Below, piece by piece: positions 43,874 to 52,813 of a stretch of DNA of 64,000 nucleotides. The notes under the pieces are model-generated. The model was given only the letters and a program-made list of their open reading frames with translations. It was not told the DNA's origin and made no database searches. Every line of letters starts with the position of its first letter. Position 1 is the first letter of the stretch. The translations under genes were made by a program, and so were the position numbers. This DNA comes from CBDHDJ01 sp965261645 (lineage in GTDB: Bacteria > Pseudomonadota > Alphaproteobacteria > SHVV01): positions 496,001 to 560,000 of the forward strand of contig CBDHDJ010000002.1 in the NCBI GenBank assembly GCA_965261645.1, in the 5' to 3' direction.

Positions 43874-44247
43874 TCCTCGTCTCCCCCATGCCCGATCATG
43901 TTTTTTTTGAGAAGCCGGTTCTCCAGCGAAAGTTCGGCGACCAACTCCTTCAAGTCGCGCATCTCCTGGCGCAGGCCTTTAACCTCGCCCGAGGTCGCTT
44001 GGCGCCCGGTGTCGCCGGCGAGCCGCTTCTTGCCCGCTTCCAAAAACTCTTTCGACCAGCTGTAATACAGACCCTCGGCGATGCCCTCGCGGCGGCACAA
44101 GGCGGCGATGCTCTCCTCGCCGCGCAGGCCCGACACCACGATCCGGGTCGTCTTCTCCTCAGCCGTATACTGCTTGGTTGTCTTGCGGCGAATATCCCGA
44201 ACCGTTCCATCCGCCGGGTCGTTCTTGCTCATTGATTTCTGTCTCAT
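43870..44247 (-). CDS. IS3 type A OrfA, copy 2
   Basis: 125 residues, one longer than copy 1: KQYTAEEKTTRIVVSGL replaces KQYTAEEKIRIVVSGL, and ADGTVRDIRRKTTK replaces AEGTVRDIRRKTRK. HTH and leucine zipper otherwise the same. ATGA overlap with orfB. Confidence 0.82.
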   Translation of the reverse strand: MRQKSMSKNDPADGTVRDIRRKTTKQYTAEEKTTRIVVSGLRGEESIAALCRREGIAEGLYYSWSKEFLEAGKKRLAGDTGRQATSGEVKGLRQEMRDLKELVAELSLENRLLKKNMIGHGGDEE

Positions 44248-44334
44248 CTTCGTTCCCTTCGGTCACTACGATGAGCCAGAAATCCTCCGGTATGCAATTA
44301 CCTCAATTTGTCCCAAAGGCCCTGACGTCAGACA

Positions 44335-44427
44335 GGTCACATCCTTGTCGAAGAAGTGCAGCCTGACGCAATCCTGCCGATAGGGCCGCCCCATCTTCGC
44401 ATAGAAATTGTAGAAGGTGCTCCTGTA
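44335..44427 (-). pseudogene. Unidentified gene scrap between IS3 and IS6
   Basis: The minus strand reads PYRSTFYNFYAKMGRPYRQD and CVRLHFFDKDVT without a stop, clearly protein-like in composition but cut on both sides by insertion sequences. Family not recognised. Confidence 0.4.
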
Positions 44428-45231
44428 GGGCATTGACACGTTAAGTCGGTGGCCGGATCGGGCAGGGGCCGCTACCGTCGGCGTATGACGCCAATTTCTT
44501 TCAAGCGACATCGTTTTTCGCCAGAGATCATCCAGCATGCGGTCTGGCTCTATGCTCGGTTCACGCTGTCATTTCGCATGTCGAGGACCTGCTGGCCGAG
44601 CGCGGTATCGATGTCTCGAACGAGACGGTGCGACGCTGGTTTCTGAAACTCGTGCGCCTGATCTCAGGCAATCTTCGCCGCAGCCGTCCACGTGCCAGTG
44701 CTCGTTGGCACCTTGACGAAATGGTCATCAGGATCCGCGGTCGAAGACATTGGCTGTGGCGGGCGGTCGACGACGAAGGTGAAGTTCTCGACTTCCTGGT
44801 CCAGCCACGACGCTGCGCCCGGTCGGCGCAGAGGTTGCTGCGGAAGCTGCTGAAGAAGCAGGGCTTTGCGCCGAAGCGCATTACCACGGACAAGCTCAAA
44901 TCCTACGCTGTTGCGATCCGCAAAGAGCGACTTACCGCTATTCACGATCAGGGATTGCGGGCGAACAATCGAGCCGAGAATTCACACCAGCCGGTACGTC
45001 GACGCGAACGAAAACAACAGCGGTTCAATTCACCGGGATCCGCCCAACGGTTCCTTTCAATCCACGCCGCCGTCTACAACGCTTTCTACGTCCAGCGCCA
45101 TCTTTTACCCCGCCGCATTTTCAAGGCGTTTCGAGCCGAGACGTTCGCTGTCTGGAATCAAGGCTGGTGTGCTGCCTGATCCAGATCACGATCCAATTGT
45201 GCCGAACGCGTCAGTTAACGTGTCAATGCCC
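44428..45231 (+). mobile_element. IS6-family element (804 bp)
   Basis: 17-bp perfect ends GGGCATTGACACGTTAA. Flanks (TCCTGTA and ACGGCG) do not match, which for IS6 usually means it mediated a deletion or cointegrate resolution here. Its right end supplies the stop codon of the truncated serine recombinase. Confidence 0.88.
44484..45179 (+). pseudogene. IS6-family transposase with a frameshift
   Basis: Starts MTPISFKRHRFSPEIIQHAV and runs to RFTLSFR, where about one base is missing (near 44577). The other frame continues VEDLLAERGIDVSNETVRRW, then ARWHLDEMVIRIRGRRHWLW (first Asp), KRITTDKLKSYAVAIRK (second Asp), NNRAENSHQPVRRRERKQQR (Glu). Apart from the single shift all motifs are present. 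Confidence 0.83.
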
Positions 45232-47199
45232 CCACGGCGCACCCTTGCAGGCCTGACGGGCGGGAACAACACCGCGCCGGATCAGCCGGTTCATTGTCCT
45301 GGCACTGACATTCAGTCTTGCCGCGGCCTCCGTCTGCGTCAATTCGTTACGCTCCTGCCGCTCTCCTTCGCGATAGACCGCTATGCCGCGGTTCGAACGG
45401 AGGGCGCGCACGCGCACTTCGGTCCAGGTGTTGCCCTTGCCGGTTCGCTTCCCAGCGCGGTTCAGGAACGCCGTGATGGCGCGATCCGGCATGAGCCGGG
45501 CCAGTTCCCGGATCATCTCGGCGGTGTCGGCGTCCGTTGCTATGCGCGTTTGCCCTCTCTTTCGCCTACGTACCGAGAGCTCGGTATGGTCACCGCCCTG
45601 CCAATGCAGGACGAGGTCGATCCGGTCGGCCGATACAGTCACGATGATCTCCACAAGTACCGCACGTAGAACATGCTTGCGCATTGGCGTCGTCACGTTC
45701 TCGTGGTTCCAGGCCCGCTCCAGATCTGCACCGAGGGCCAGATACGCCGCGCGCTCGCCCGATGTCAGCTCCTGATGTTGAAGTTGCGAACGAGCCGCGG
45801 CCAATTGACATTCCCGCTCCCCCACGAGCTCAAGGCGCTCTTCCCATGCCCGTGACAGGTTGCCGATGACATTGCGGTTGCGGGGATCGACCGCTTCGAA
45901 CCGCGCCCGCGCCTGGTCCGCCTTGAACCGAGCGTCCTCGAGCGCGAGCTCCGCTAGCCGGGTGCGTTCGGACGCATCCTTTCCGCGGTCCTCGACCGCG
46001 TGGAGCGCAGCTTCCACTCCCAGAGGCTGGACCGCCCGGAGAACGGCGGCGGCGACGGCCTCGTCGACATCCCCCGCGCCGAAGGAAATGCAGGTCGTGC
46101 CCTCAATCTGCGCTCGCCTGCCCTGGCAGAGATAGCGGCCCACCCTGCTGTTCCCCGAGTGGGCGACTTGGAGCTTGTGGGTGCAGTGCCCGCATCGCAA
46201 CAGGCCAGTTAGCAGCGCGCCACCGTTGCGCACCGCCCCCTTGAAAGTTGGTTCATTGGCTGCGATCAGGCCGAGGTTCCTTTCATATTCGTCCCAGTCG
46301 ATATATCCCTCGTGGCTGTCGCGGATCAACACCTTCCAGTCCTCAGGATTACGTCGAGTCTCATGCACAACGCGCTTGCGTCCGTCGTCGATGACCGTGC
46401 GTCGACTCTTGCGCCCGTAGGCATAAGCTCCCGCGTAGATCGGGTTAGTCAGGATTTGGTGGACCGTGTTGTACACCGGCAGCTTCCAGGCAACCTGCCA
46501 TCCGTGAACACCAGTGCAAAGGGACCGGAACGGAAGCTCGATGCCTTCATGGCGGAACCACAGGAACACTTGGCGAATGCTGCGCAACTCGGAGAATTTG
46601 CGGAACACATGACGGATAGCATCCCGCACCCGCTGGTCGGGGTCCATCGCGATCGCGTCACGGCCGGCCTTCACATATCCGGCCGGGAGGTTCAGGAACA
46701 ATTCGCCACGCGCGGCCTTCTGCCGGCGGGCGTCGTGGGATCGCTGACGCAGGACCGAACCTTCCATCTCGCTGACGGAACCTTTCATACCAAGCAACAG
46801 CCGATCGTCCGGTAAGGCGGGACCGTAAATGCTGTTCCCATCTCCCAGGAGACAGCCGACCACGGCGCAGAATTCGAGAAGCGTATGCCACTCACGACCA
46901 TTTCGGGCGAGACGTGAAGCATCGACCGACAGCACGATGCCAATCCTGCTTTCGCAGACCGCAGTCAGCAGTTTCTGGAAGCCTGGCCTCTCTACGCCGC
47001 CACCGCCCGAACGGCCAAGATCTTCGTCGATCGTCTCGACTGTGTGCCAGCCCAATTCCTTCGCTCGGGTCTGCAATGCGTACTGGAGGCGCTTGCTTTC
47101 GAGATTGTTGCGAACCTGGCCGGGCGTCGACTGTCGCACGTAGACGCAGGCCGCACGCGCCAGATGGCCGGCAGTGATTCTTGTTCCGTCACCCGTCAT
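45223..47199 (-). CDS. Large serine recombinase, C-terminus truncated by IS6
   Basis: 658 residues. The catalytic resolvase domain is near the start: ACVYVRQSTPGQVRNNLESK (Ser in RQST), then SRLARNGREWHTLL and MKGSVSEMEGSVLRQRSHDA. The recombinase domain follows (VYNTVHQILTNPIYAGAYAY) with a zinc ribbon (LLRCGHCTHKLQV...CQG). A long helical region and a C-terminal HTH (NELTQTEAAARLNVSARTMN) come last, and the frame ends CKGAPWGH with a stop formed by the IS6 inverted repeat, so the last residues are replaced. Start overlaps the upstream gene stop (ATGA). Such recombinases integrate or excise islands; here it travels with the two small genes upstream. Confidence 0.85.
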   Translation of the reverse strand: MTGDGTRITAGHLARAACVYVRQSTPGQVRNNLESKRLQYALQTRAKELGWHTVETIDEDLGRSGGGGVERPGFQKLLTAVCESRIGIVLSVDASRLARNGREWHTLLEFCAVVGCLLGDGNSIYGPALPDDRLLLGMKGSVSEMEGSVLRQRSHDARRQKAARGELFLNLPAGYVKAGRDAIAMDPDQRVRDAIRHVFRKFSELRSIRQVFLWFRHEGIELPFRSLCTGVHGWQVAWKLPVYNTVHQILTNPIYAGAYAYGRKSRRTVIDDGRKRVVHETRRNPEDWKVLIRDSHEGYIDWDEYERNLGLIAANEPTFKGAVRNGGALLTGLLRCGHCTHKLQVAHSGNSRVGRYLCQGRRAQIEGTTCISFGAGDVDEAVAAAVLRAVQPLGVEAALHAVEDRGKDASERTRLAELALEDARFKADQARARFEAVDPRNRNVIGNLSRAWEERLELVGERECQLAAARSQLQHQELTSGERAAYLALGADLERAWNHENVTTPMRKHVLRAVLVEIIVTVSADRIDLVLHWQGGDHTELSVRRRKRGQTRIATDADTAEMIRELARLMPDRAITAFLNRAGKRTGKGNTWTEVRVRALRSNRGIAVYREGERQERNELTQTEAAARLNVSARTMNRLIRRGVVPARQACKGAPWGH

Positions 47200-47377
47200 G
47201 GCTGGCTCCCACGATCGTGCGGCTGTTTGACGCCCCGGCCGCGGTTGCCATTGCCGCCGCCAGGGTCATCGAAAGAAGCGGGATCAACACCTCCCGTCGC
47301 TCGCCGGTCAGCAGGGCCGACGGGTGTTCCAGAGGAAACAGTTCTCCTTGAGGAGCCTTGCGAGGTCTTTGGTTCAT
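47189..47377 (-). CDS. Small protein of the serine recombinase module
   Basis: 62 residues from MNQRPRKAPQGELFPLEHPS through ALLTGERREVLIPLLSMTLA. Short proteins with an LFPLE and LL-x-LL pattern commonly sit between a DUF5372 gene and this class of recombinase (recalled). It overlaps the recombinase start by 11 bases and the DUF5372 frame throughout. Confidence 0.55.
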   Translation of the reverse strand: MNQRPRKAPQGELFPLEHPSALLTGERREVLIPLLSMTLAAAMATAAGASNSRTIVGASHDG

Positions 47378-47642
47378 CACGTTCTCCTGTGCGCGTTTCG
47401 TCGCGCGCAAGAAGAAGCGGTGCGATGAGATCCCGCAAATCGGAAAGCGCCCGCAGGGAGATCCTGGGGAGTTCGCGAACCTCGAGCAGGGCGGCATCCG
47501 GTCGGGTCATCCACTCAGGAAGATGCAACTGGGTTCGGTCCGGATGCCGAACAATCAGTATCGTCTGTCCACGTGCTCTTCGACGTCCAAGGCATGCCAC
47601 GCGGCAACCCGACAGCGGATGGAAGCGGTAATGAACCGTCAC
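47196..47642 (-). CDS. DUF5372-like protein of the serine recombinase module
   Basis: 148 codons. The first ~90 residues look genuine: MTVHYRFHPLSGCRVACLGR, LIVRHPDRTQLHLPEWMTRP, LPRISLRALSDLRDLIAPLL. After that the composition becomes Gly/Asp/Arg-rich and overlaps the small ORF at 47189-47377 in another frame, so the natural stop may have been lost. The final TGA overlaps the recombinase ATG. Role unknown; it always accompanies such recombinases in my recollection. Confidence 0.6.
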   Translation of the reverse strand: MTVHYRFHPLSGCRVACLGRRRARGQTILIVRHPDRTQLHLPEWMTRPDAALLEVRELPRISLRALSDLRDLIAPLLLARDETRTGERDEPKTSQGSSRRTVSSGTPVGPADRRATGGVDPASFDDPGGGNGNRGRGVKQPHDRGSQP

Positions 47643-47662
47643 CGCGTCATGAAAACGGGCAG

Positions 47663-48457
47663 TGTGTGACCCTTTTGGTCAAGACGAACAAGAACGACGC
47701 GGCGGACGCGGAGGCGATCTGCGAGGCGGCGCAGCGCCCGACCATGCGCTTCGTGGCGGTGAAGGGGGAAGAGCAACAGGCAAGAGCGATGCTGTTCCAC
47801 ACGCGCGATCTTCTGGTGCGCCAGCGCACGCAGACGATCAACGCGCTACGTGGCCACCTGGCAGAGTTCGGCGTCATCGCGCCGCAGGGACCGGCTCATG
47901 TCGGTCGGCTGGCATCGGCACTCGAGGATCCGGGTTCGGGACTACCGGGAGCGGTCCGCGCGCTGGGTGGCGTTCTGCTCGGTCAGATCGCTGACCTCGA
48001 TGCGAAGATCGGCGGATTGGAAAAGGAGCTCCGCGCCTGCGCGCGTCAGGACGAGCAGGCGGCACGGCTCATGACCATCCCAGGGATCGGGCCGATCAAC
48101 GCGATGGCGCTTCAGGCCTTCGCGCCGCCGATGGAGAGCTTTCGGCGCGGCCGCGACTTCTCTGCCTGGCTGGGCCTCGTGCCGCGACAGCACACGACCG
48201 GCGGCAAGCCAAGGCTGGGCAGGATATCGAAGATGGGCCAACGCGATCTGAGGCGCCTCTTGATCATCGGCGCCATGGCTGTCGTCAGCTCGGCGGTTCG
48301 TCGCGGCAAAACGAACGACCCCTGGCTGGCCAGGATGCTGGCGCGCAAGCCGCGAATGCTTGTCGCGGTGGCGCTGGCCAACAAGATGGCGCGCATCGTC
48401 TGGGCGCTCATGACACGCAAGGAGACCTACCGAGGTTTCGCGCCGGCTGCTGCCTGA
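47663..48457 (+). pseudogene. IS110-family transposase, N-terminus missing
   Basis: Begins inside the gene with VKTNKNDAADAEAICEAAQR and continues through LLVRQRTQTINALRGHLAEF, ARLMTIPGIGPINAMALQAF (helix-hairpin-helix before the Ser domain), FSAWLGLVPRQHTTGGKPRL (catalytic Ser region), GQRDLRRLLIIGAMAVV, ending FAPAAA. The DEDD RuvC-like start with the first Asp is missing, removed at the junction with the recombinase module near 47650. Confidence 0.83.
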
Positions 48458-48794
48458 CACGGCGGCAGCCTCGCGGAATGACGTCGGGGGTGTGAGCAGG
48501 TCGGAGGACGAGTAAGGGCAAACGGTCAATCGAGACGGGATCGGGAAAACCAGCGGTGGGTCAAGGGGCTTTCAAGCCCGCAAAATTGATCCCGGACCCG
48601 GTCTGCACATCTCCATACGGGCCTGCGGCGTCAAACCAGCCGCATCATGAGGCCGGACAGATGACCGCACCTGACCACATGCCCCAAGACGTTCAAAGAA
48701 ATGCTTGCATCAACGGAGGCGTCCACAGATGACCCCCCCCATGATTTGTGCCCATGAACGCGCCTTGTCATTGGACGGACGAGGTGAGGGGGAG
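48458..48794. other. IS110 3' flank and left end of an IS21
   Basis: No gene. The first ~200 bases are the non-coding 3' side of the IS110 (GGGGCTTTCAAGCCC at about 48565 can form a short stem); whether a bridge-RNA region is included cannot be decided because the 5' end is gone. From about 48690 (CTTGCATCAACGGAGGCGTC) the sequence belongs to the leader of the next IS21. Confidence 0.4.
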
Positions 48795-48956
48795 ATGCTG
48801 GTTGTGGAAACGATCGCGAAGATCCGTCGGGATCATCTGGTGAGGGGCGTTCCGATCAAGAAGATCGCCCGGGATTTGAGGGTTTCGAAGAACACGGTGC
48901 GCAAGGTGGTGCGGGGCGATGAGACCTCGTTGGTCGTGTCCCAGGACGTGGTGTAG
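48795..48956 (+). pseudogene. IstA N-terminal fragment of a second IS21
   Basis: MLVVETIAKIRRDHLVRGVP and IKKIARDLRVSKNTVRKVVR encode the N-terminal helix-turn-helix of an IstA. The gene is cut after ~50 codons by the IS256 type C element. Different from the IstA at 36782-39445. Confidence 0.75.
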
Positions 48957-50362
48957 GAGTTGTTGGAGCCTCTGTTAGCTGTGGGTAGGCGGCTTGCCGT
49001 AGCGACCGCCGAGAGTCTGGCGTAGGCAAGCCGGCTATCCACAGCGGAGGCCATCGCGGTTCCGGTTTAGGGTTGGGCTAGTGCAAACCAACCTGACCCG
49101 AAGGAGAACCACGATGACCCAGGACATGATGACCCTGCGCGCGCTTTTGGAGAAGAGCTCCGATGCCGATCTGCTTCGCGAGATGATCGGCTTCACGGCC
49201 GAGCGGCTGATGGCACTGGAGGTTGAGGGCCTGACCGGCGCCGGGCACGGCGAGCGCTCGGCGGATCGTATCACCCACCGCAACGGCTACCGCGACCGGT
49301 CCTGGGAGACGCGGGCCGGCACGGTGGAGCTGAAGATCCCGAAGCTGAGGAAGGGAAGCCACTTCCCGGGCTTCCTGGAGCCGCGGCGGATGGCCGAGAA
49401 GGCGCTGGCTGCGGTGATCCAGGAGGCCTACATCCAGGGGGTGTCGACCCGCTCGGTCGACGATCTGGTTCAGGCGATGGGGATGTCGGGCGCCTCCAAG
49501 AGCCAGGTCTCCAGGCTGTGCGGCGAGATCGACGATAAGGTCAACGGCTTCCTCGATCGACCGCTGGAGGGCGACTGGCCCTATCTGTGGCTCGACGCCA
49601 CCTACGTGAAGGTGCGCCAGACCGGACGCATCGTCTCGGTCGCGGTGACCGTGGCTGTGGCCGTCAAGGACCAAGGCCGCCGCGAGGTCCTGGGCGTGGC
49701 GATCGGCGCGTCGGAGGCCGAGACCTTCTGGACCGAGTTCCTGCGCTCGCTGGCCCGGCGCGGGCTGCGCGGCGTGAAGCTGGTGATCTCCGACGACCAC
49801 AAGGGCCTGAAGGCCGCCGCGACCCGGATCCTCGGCGCCACATGGCAGCGCTGCCGCGTGCACTTCGCCCGCAACCTGCTGGCCCATGCCGGCCGCCAGG
49901 GCCGGCGCGTCGTCTCCGCCTTCGTCGCCACCGCCTTCGCCCAGGAGGACGCCGACAGCGCGAAGGCCCAGTGGCGTCAGGTCGCCTACCAGCTCAGGCC
50001 CAAGGTGCCCAAGCTGGCAGTTCTCATGGACGAAGCCGAGCACGACGTCCTCGCCTACATGACTTTCCCCAAGGAGCACCGCCAGAAATTGCACTCCACA
50101 AACCCGATCGAACGGCTCCATGCCGAGGTCAATCGTCGCACCAACGTCGTCGGTATCTTTCCCAACGAAGCCGCCATCACACGGCTCGTCGGCGCTATCC
50201 TTCTCGAGCAGAACGATGAGTGGGCCGTCTCAAGGAGATACATGACGCTGGAATCAATCGCTCCGCTGAGCGATGGTGTCCCCATCACGCTGCCCACCGT
50301 GGCAGCCTGAACGTCCCGGCCCTACCCGCCGGGAGCCGCGTAGAGCGCAACGCTCTTACACC
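48950..50362 (+). mobile_element. IS256-family element type C (about 1.41 kb)
   Basis: Ends GGTGTAGGAGTTGTTGGAGC and, reversed, GGTGTAAGAGCGTTGCGCTC. Flanks do not give a clear duplication, and different genes are cut on the two sides (IstA fragment, secreted protein), which suggests an adjacent deletion. An imperfect inverted repeat GGCGGCTTGCC...GGCAAGCCGGC lies inside the left end (about 48992-49034). Confidence 0.8.
49114..50310 (+). CDS. IS256-family transposase (type C, classical mutator type)
   Basis: 398 residues from MTQDMMTLRALLEKSSDADL after AAGGAG. Catalytic landmarks: WPYLWLDATYVKVRQTGRIV (first Asp), VKLVISDDHKGLKAAATRIL (second Asp), WQRCRVHFARNLLAHA and HSTNPIERLHAEVNRRTNVV (Glu). 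Full length and intact. Unlike types A and B it has the canonical WLDATY. Confidence 0.92.
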   Translation: MTQDMMTLRALLEKSSDADLLREMIGFTAERLMALEVEGLTGAGHGERSADRITHRNGYRDRSWETRAGTVELKIPKLRKGSHFPGFLEPRRMAEKALAAVIQEAYIQGVSTRSVDDLVQAMGMSGASKSQVSRLCGEIDDKVNGFLDRPLEGDWPYLWLDATYVKVRQTGRIVSVAVTVAVAVKDQGRREVLGVAIGASEAETFWTEFLRSLARRGLRGVKLVISDDHKGLKAAATRILGATWQRCRVHFARNLLAHAGRQGRRVVSAFVATAFAQEDADSAKAQWRQVAYQLRPKVPKLAVLMDEAEHDVLAYMTFPKEHRQKLHSTNPIERLHAEVNRRTNVVGIFPNEAAITRLVGAILLEQNDEWAVSRRYMTLESIAPLSDGVPITLPTVAA

Positions 50363-51063
50363 ACGCGCAAGAACACGATCACCTCGGTGATGACAGCAGA
50401 TATGCCGGGCCCATGATGCTCAAACCCTAACAACCGAGACCTATTCATGTCCCGATCGAGCAGCCACATGATCCAGTACCGCCCACCGCCCACATACAAG
50501 TTGGAATAGGCGTGAACAAAATAGCCCGCCCACAATCCATCGGGGCACGATCGAATGATTTTCAACGCGCCCGGCGCGGATGGCAGAAACGCACGATCGA
50601 GCGTGCTCAACTCGATCCTATGATTGCTCCGGCTCGTCTTCCACGTGCCGGTCGAAAAGAACAGGAAGAGTTCGTCTGGTGAAAACTGGACATCCTCAAT
50701 GTACTCAACGTAATCCTCGGGCCAGTTATCGGGCCGAAGCGTCGTTTGCCCAACAACGTGCGCGGTACCCGTGTCGCGATCCCGAAGCATCAATCTGTGA
50801 TGAGGACACTCATTGGCTCCCGCGTTTTCACCATAGTCGCAAAGGTTGATGGGCGGAGTCCCTTCGACCCACGCGGCATATCGCCCGGAAGGGGATTGAA
50901 GCACCCTACTGCGCACTGTCCATTCAGACTCTGGATAGATTTCAGCGCCTTCCACCGGTGAGGCGAACAGCAGGGCTACGATAACTAGGGTTGCCAGCGT
51001 GATAAACGGGTTGTGCCTGAAGGCAGAGCGCCCGCTCCGCCTTTGGTGTCTGAGTTTCACCAT
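50363..51063 (-). pseudogene. Secreted or membrane-anchored protein truncated by IS256
   Basis: From MVKLRHQRRSGRSAFRHNPF (51063) with a membrane/signal segment FITLATLVIVALLFASPVEG and likely cleavage after VEG-A. The mature part has repeated short strands (SPSGRYAAWVEG, HHRLMLRDRDTGTAHVVG, QFSPDELFLFFSTGTW, RYWIMWLLDRDMNRSR), suggesting a beta-propeller-like fold. The IS256 end cuts it after SAVITEV. A conserved family is not recognised. An ATG at 51093 would add 10 residues without a better ribosome site. Confidence 0.55.
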
Positions 51064-51093
51064 CGCCTGCTCTCTAAAATACGTTGCCCACAC

Positions 51094-51352
51094 ACCGAAT
51101 TATGGAGGACGAATAGGGCAGAAATTTGATTCGATTGTGGCGGCGGTTGGGCTGCAACGGGTCAGCGGCAAACCGCCTGAGGGTCGTGGCGGCGCACGCC
51201 GCGCGGCCCGCCGGACACCAATCGGAAATATTATTCTAGATCAAAAAGTTATGGTGGAATATGTGGCCTAGCGGGCGCGCCAGCCGCACACCGAAACGCC
51301 CCCGTCGGCGGATGACGAAGGCCGCTCGATCCCTCGCTCGGTTACGCCACGT
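51094..51352. other. Intergenic between the truncated secreted protein and the Rieske oxygenase
   Basis: No gene. An A/T-rich patch (GGAAATATTATTCTAGATC, about 51223-51241) could be part of a promoter for the minus-strand secreted-protein gene. No terminator for the oxygenase found. Confidence 0.3.
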
Positions 51353-52606
51353 TCAACCCGCTTCCGGCCGCCAGCCCATCAGCTTGGCGTAGTTCTTCCA
51401 GAAGCCACGGATCGGGGTCTCCTGCAGCATGTGGTACTGGTCCTCGATCGGGCCCTTGCCGCCCATCTCGATGACCGAATGGCCCTCGGCATAGCCGACC
51501 ATCGCGCGCTGCCCGAGAACCCCTGATTCGCCATCCTCCATCGAGATCAGCCCGCCCGGGCCGATCATGTTGGATTGCTTCATGCGCATGCCGCGAAGAT
51601 TTTCATCGTCGTCGGCGAACCCGAACACCGTCCAGTAAAGCTCGAACTCGTCCGGGCTCTTCGGGCGGATCTGGCGCGTCGCCAGCGTATTCGAGATGCG
51701 TTGGAAGCAGATGCTGGGAAACAGCGCCAAGAAGATGGCGGTCATCCCGTCACCCTTCTCGTCGTAGTAATCGACGACACCGCGATCTTCGAGGGTGAAC
51801 TTGGCGTCGTAGACGCCGAGGTCGCCGTAGCCTTCCTCGATGGAATCCTCATCGTCGCTGTCGAGCAGGCTCCATGTCATGCAATGGCGCTTTTCGGTGT
51901 CCATGTAAGCGCCGCCCTTGTAGGTGGCGCGAAATACCCCGGTGCTCGCCTGGAACTGATGCAACAGGCCGGCGTGGTAGGCGTCGTTGAGGTTCTCGTA
52001 GTAGAGCTTCCAGTTGGACGGCATGCGCTGGCGCCAATACCCGAGGATCTCGATCGGCTTGTCGAACATGTCATCGAGAAACTCGAGCACGCGTGGGCCG
52101 GCAAAGTCCTCGAACGACTCCACATCGGGGTCCATCGAGCCGAACAGCACGCCGCTACGGCGCGCCAGCCTGAGCAGGGTGAGGCCGTGGTCCGCCTTGT
52201 CGAAGTCCTCCGGCATGCCGCCCTCGCCGTTCATGCCGCGCTCGAACGGCACCCCGACCAGGTTGCCCTTCAGGTCGTAGCACCAGTGGTGATAGATGCA
52301 GGTGAAGTCCTTGGCGTTGCCGGCAAGATTGCGCACCACCGTGGTGCCCCGGTGCGCGCAGCGATTGATGAAGGCATGGAACCCGCCGTCCTCGGCGTGG
52401 GTCACCACAACCTGCGTGTTGCCGACGAAGGTGGTGATGTAGTCGCCCGGGTTGGGGAGCTCCGCCTCAAGCGCGAGATAGCACCACACGGGGCCATGAA
52501 AGACGCGGTCCTGCTCACGATCGAACACGTCCTGGTCGGTGAACACAGTGAAGGGGACGCGGCTGAAGTCCGCGGCCGGCCAAATCGGCTCTTTGCCATT
52601 GCCCAT
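51353..52606 (-). CDS. Rieske-type aromatic ring-hydroxylating oxygenase, large (alpha) subunit
   Basis: 417 residues. The Rieske [2Fe-2S] domain has Cys83-x-His85 (NRCAHRG) and Cys103-x2-His106 (CIYHHWCYD). The catalytic mononuclear-iron site shows the bridging Asp208 and ligands His211 and His216 in NLNDAYHAGLLH. Related to large subunits of anthranilate- or salicylate-type oxygenases by overall layout; the substrate is not determinable. The normal partners (small subunit, ferredoxin, reductase) are absent nearby: the downstream side is cut by IS256 material and a truncated gene, the upstream side by an IS-A. It may be an orphan left by IS-mediated deletion. Confidence 0.87.
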   Translation of the reverse strand: MGNGKEPIWPAADFSRVPFTVFTDQDVFDREQDRVFHGPVWCYLALEAELPNPGDYITTFVGNTQVVVTHAEDGGFHAFINRCAHRGTTVVRNLAGNAKDFTCIYHHWCYDLKGNLVGVPFERGMNGEGGMPEDFDKADHGLTLLRLARRSGVLFGSMDPDVESFEDFAGPRVLEFLDDMFDKPIEILGYWRQRMPSNWKLYYENLNDAYHAGLLHQFQASTGVFRATYKGGAYMDTEKRHCMTWSLLDSDDEDSIEEGYGDLGVYDAKFTLEDRGVVDYYDEKGDGMTAIFLALFPSICFQRISNTLATRQIRPKSPDEFELYWTVFGFADDDENLRGMRMKQSNMIGPGGLISMEDGESGVLGQRAMVGYAEGHSVIEMGGKGPIEDQYHMLQETPIRGFWKNYAKLMGWRPEAG

Positions 52607-52813
52607 ATCGCTGCCTCCTCGTGGCGCGTCCGGAATTGGACTTAGGCGGCTAGCCTAGTTCAGAACGCTGGGCGGTGCACGCGCTCCTTGGGCCGGGCCC
52701 GAGCGTCGCTTGGCTGCGCCCGCACGGGCCGCGGACTCAACCTCGGCGCGGCGTAGCGTCCGTCCGCCCAGGAATGCCGCCCGGCCAATTGGTTAACCTT
52801 TTGGCAACCTTAA
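52607..52813. other. Upstream region of the oxygenase gene
   Basis: 207 bases with no gene. Should contain the oxygenase promoter; GGTTAACCTTTTGGCAACCTTAA at its outer edge is the AT-richest part and adjoins the IS-A insertion point. Confidence 0.3.

Larger units (their letters stand above)
42820..44334 (-). mobile_element. IS3-family element type A, copy 2 (about 1.52 kb, decaying)
   Basis: Ends TGTCCGTCATCAAAACA and, reversed, TGTCTGACGTCAGGGCC. Flanks (CAAGAGC and GGTCACA) show no duplication. A few bases longer than copy 1, with small insertions in both genes. Confidence 0.85.
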
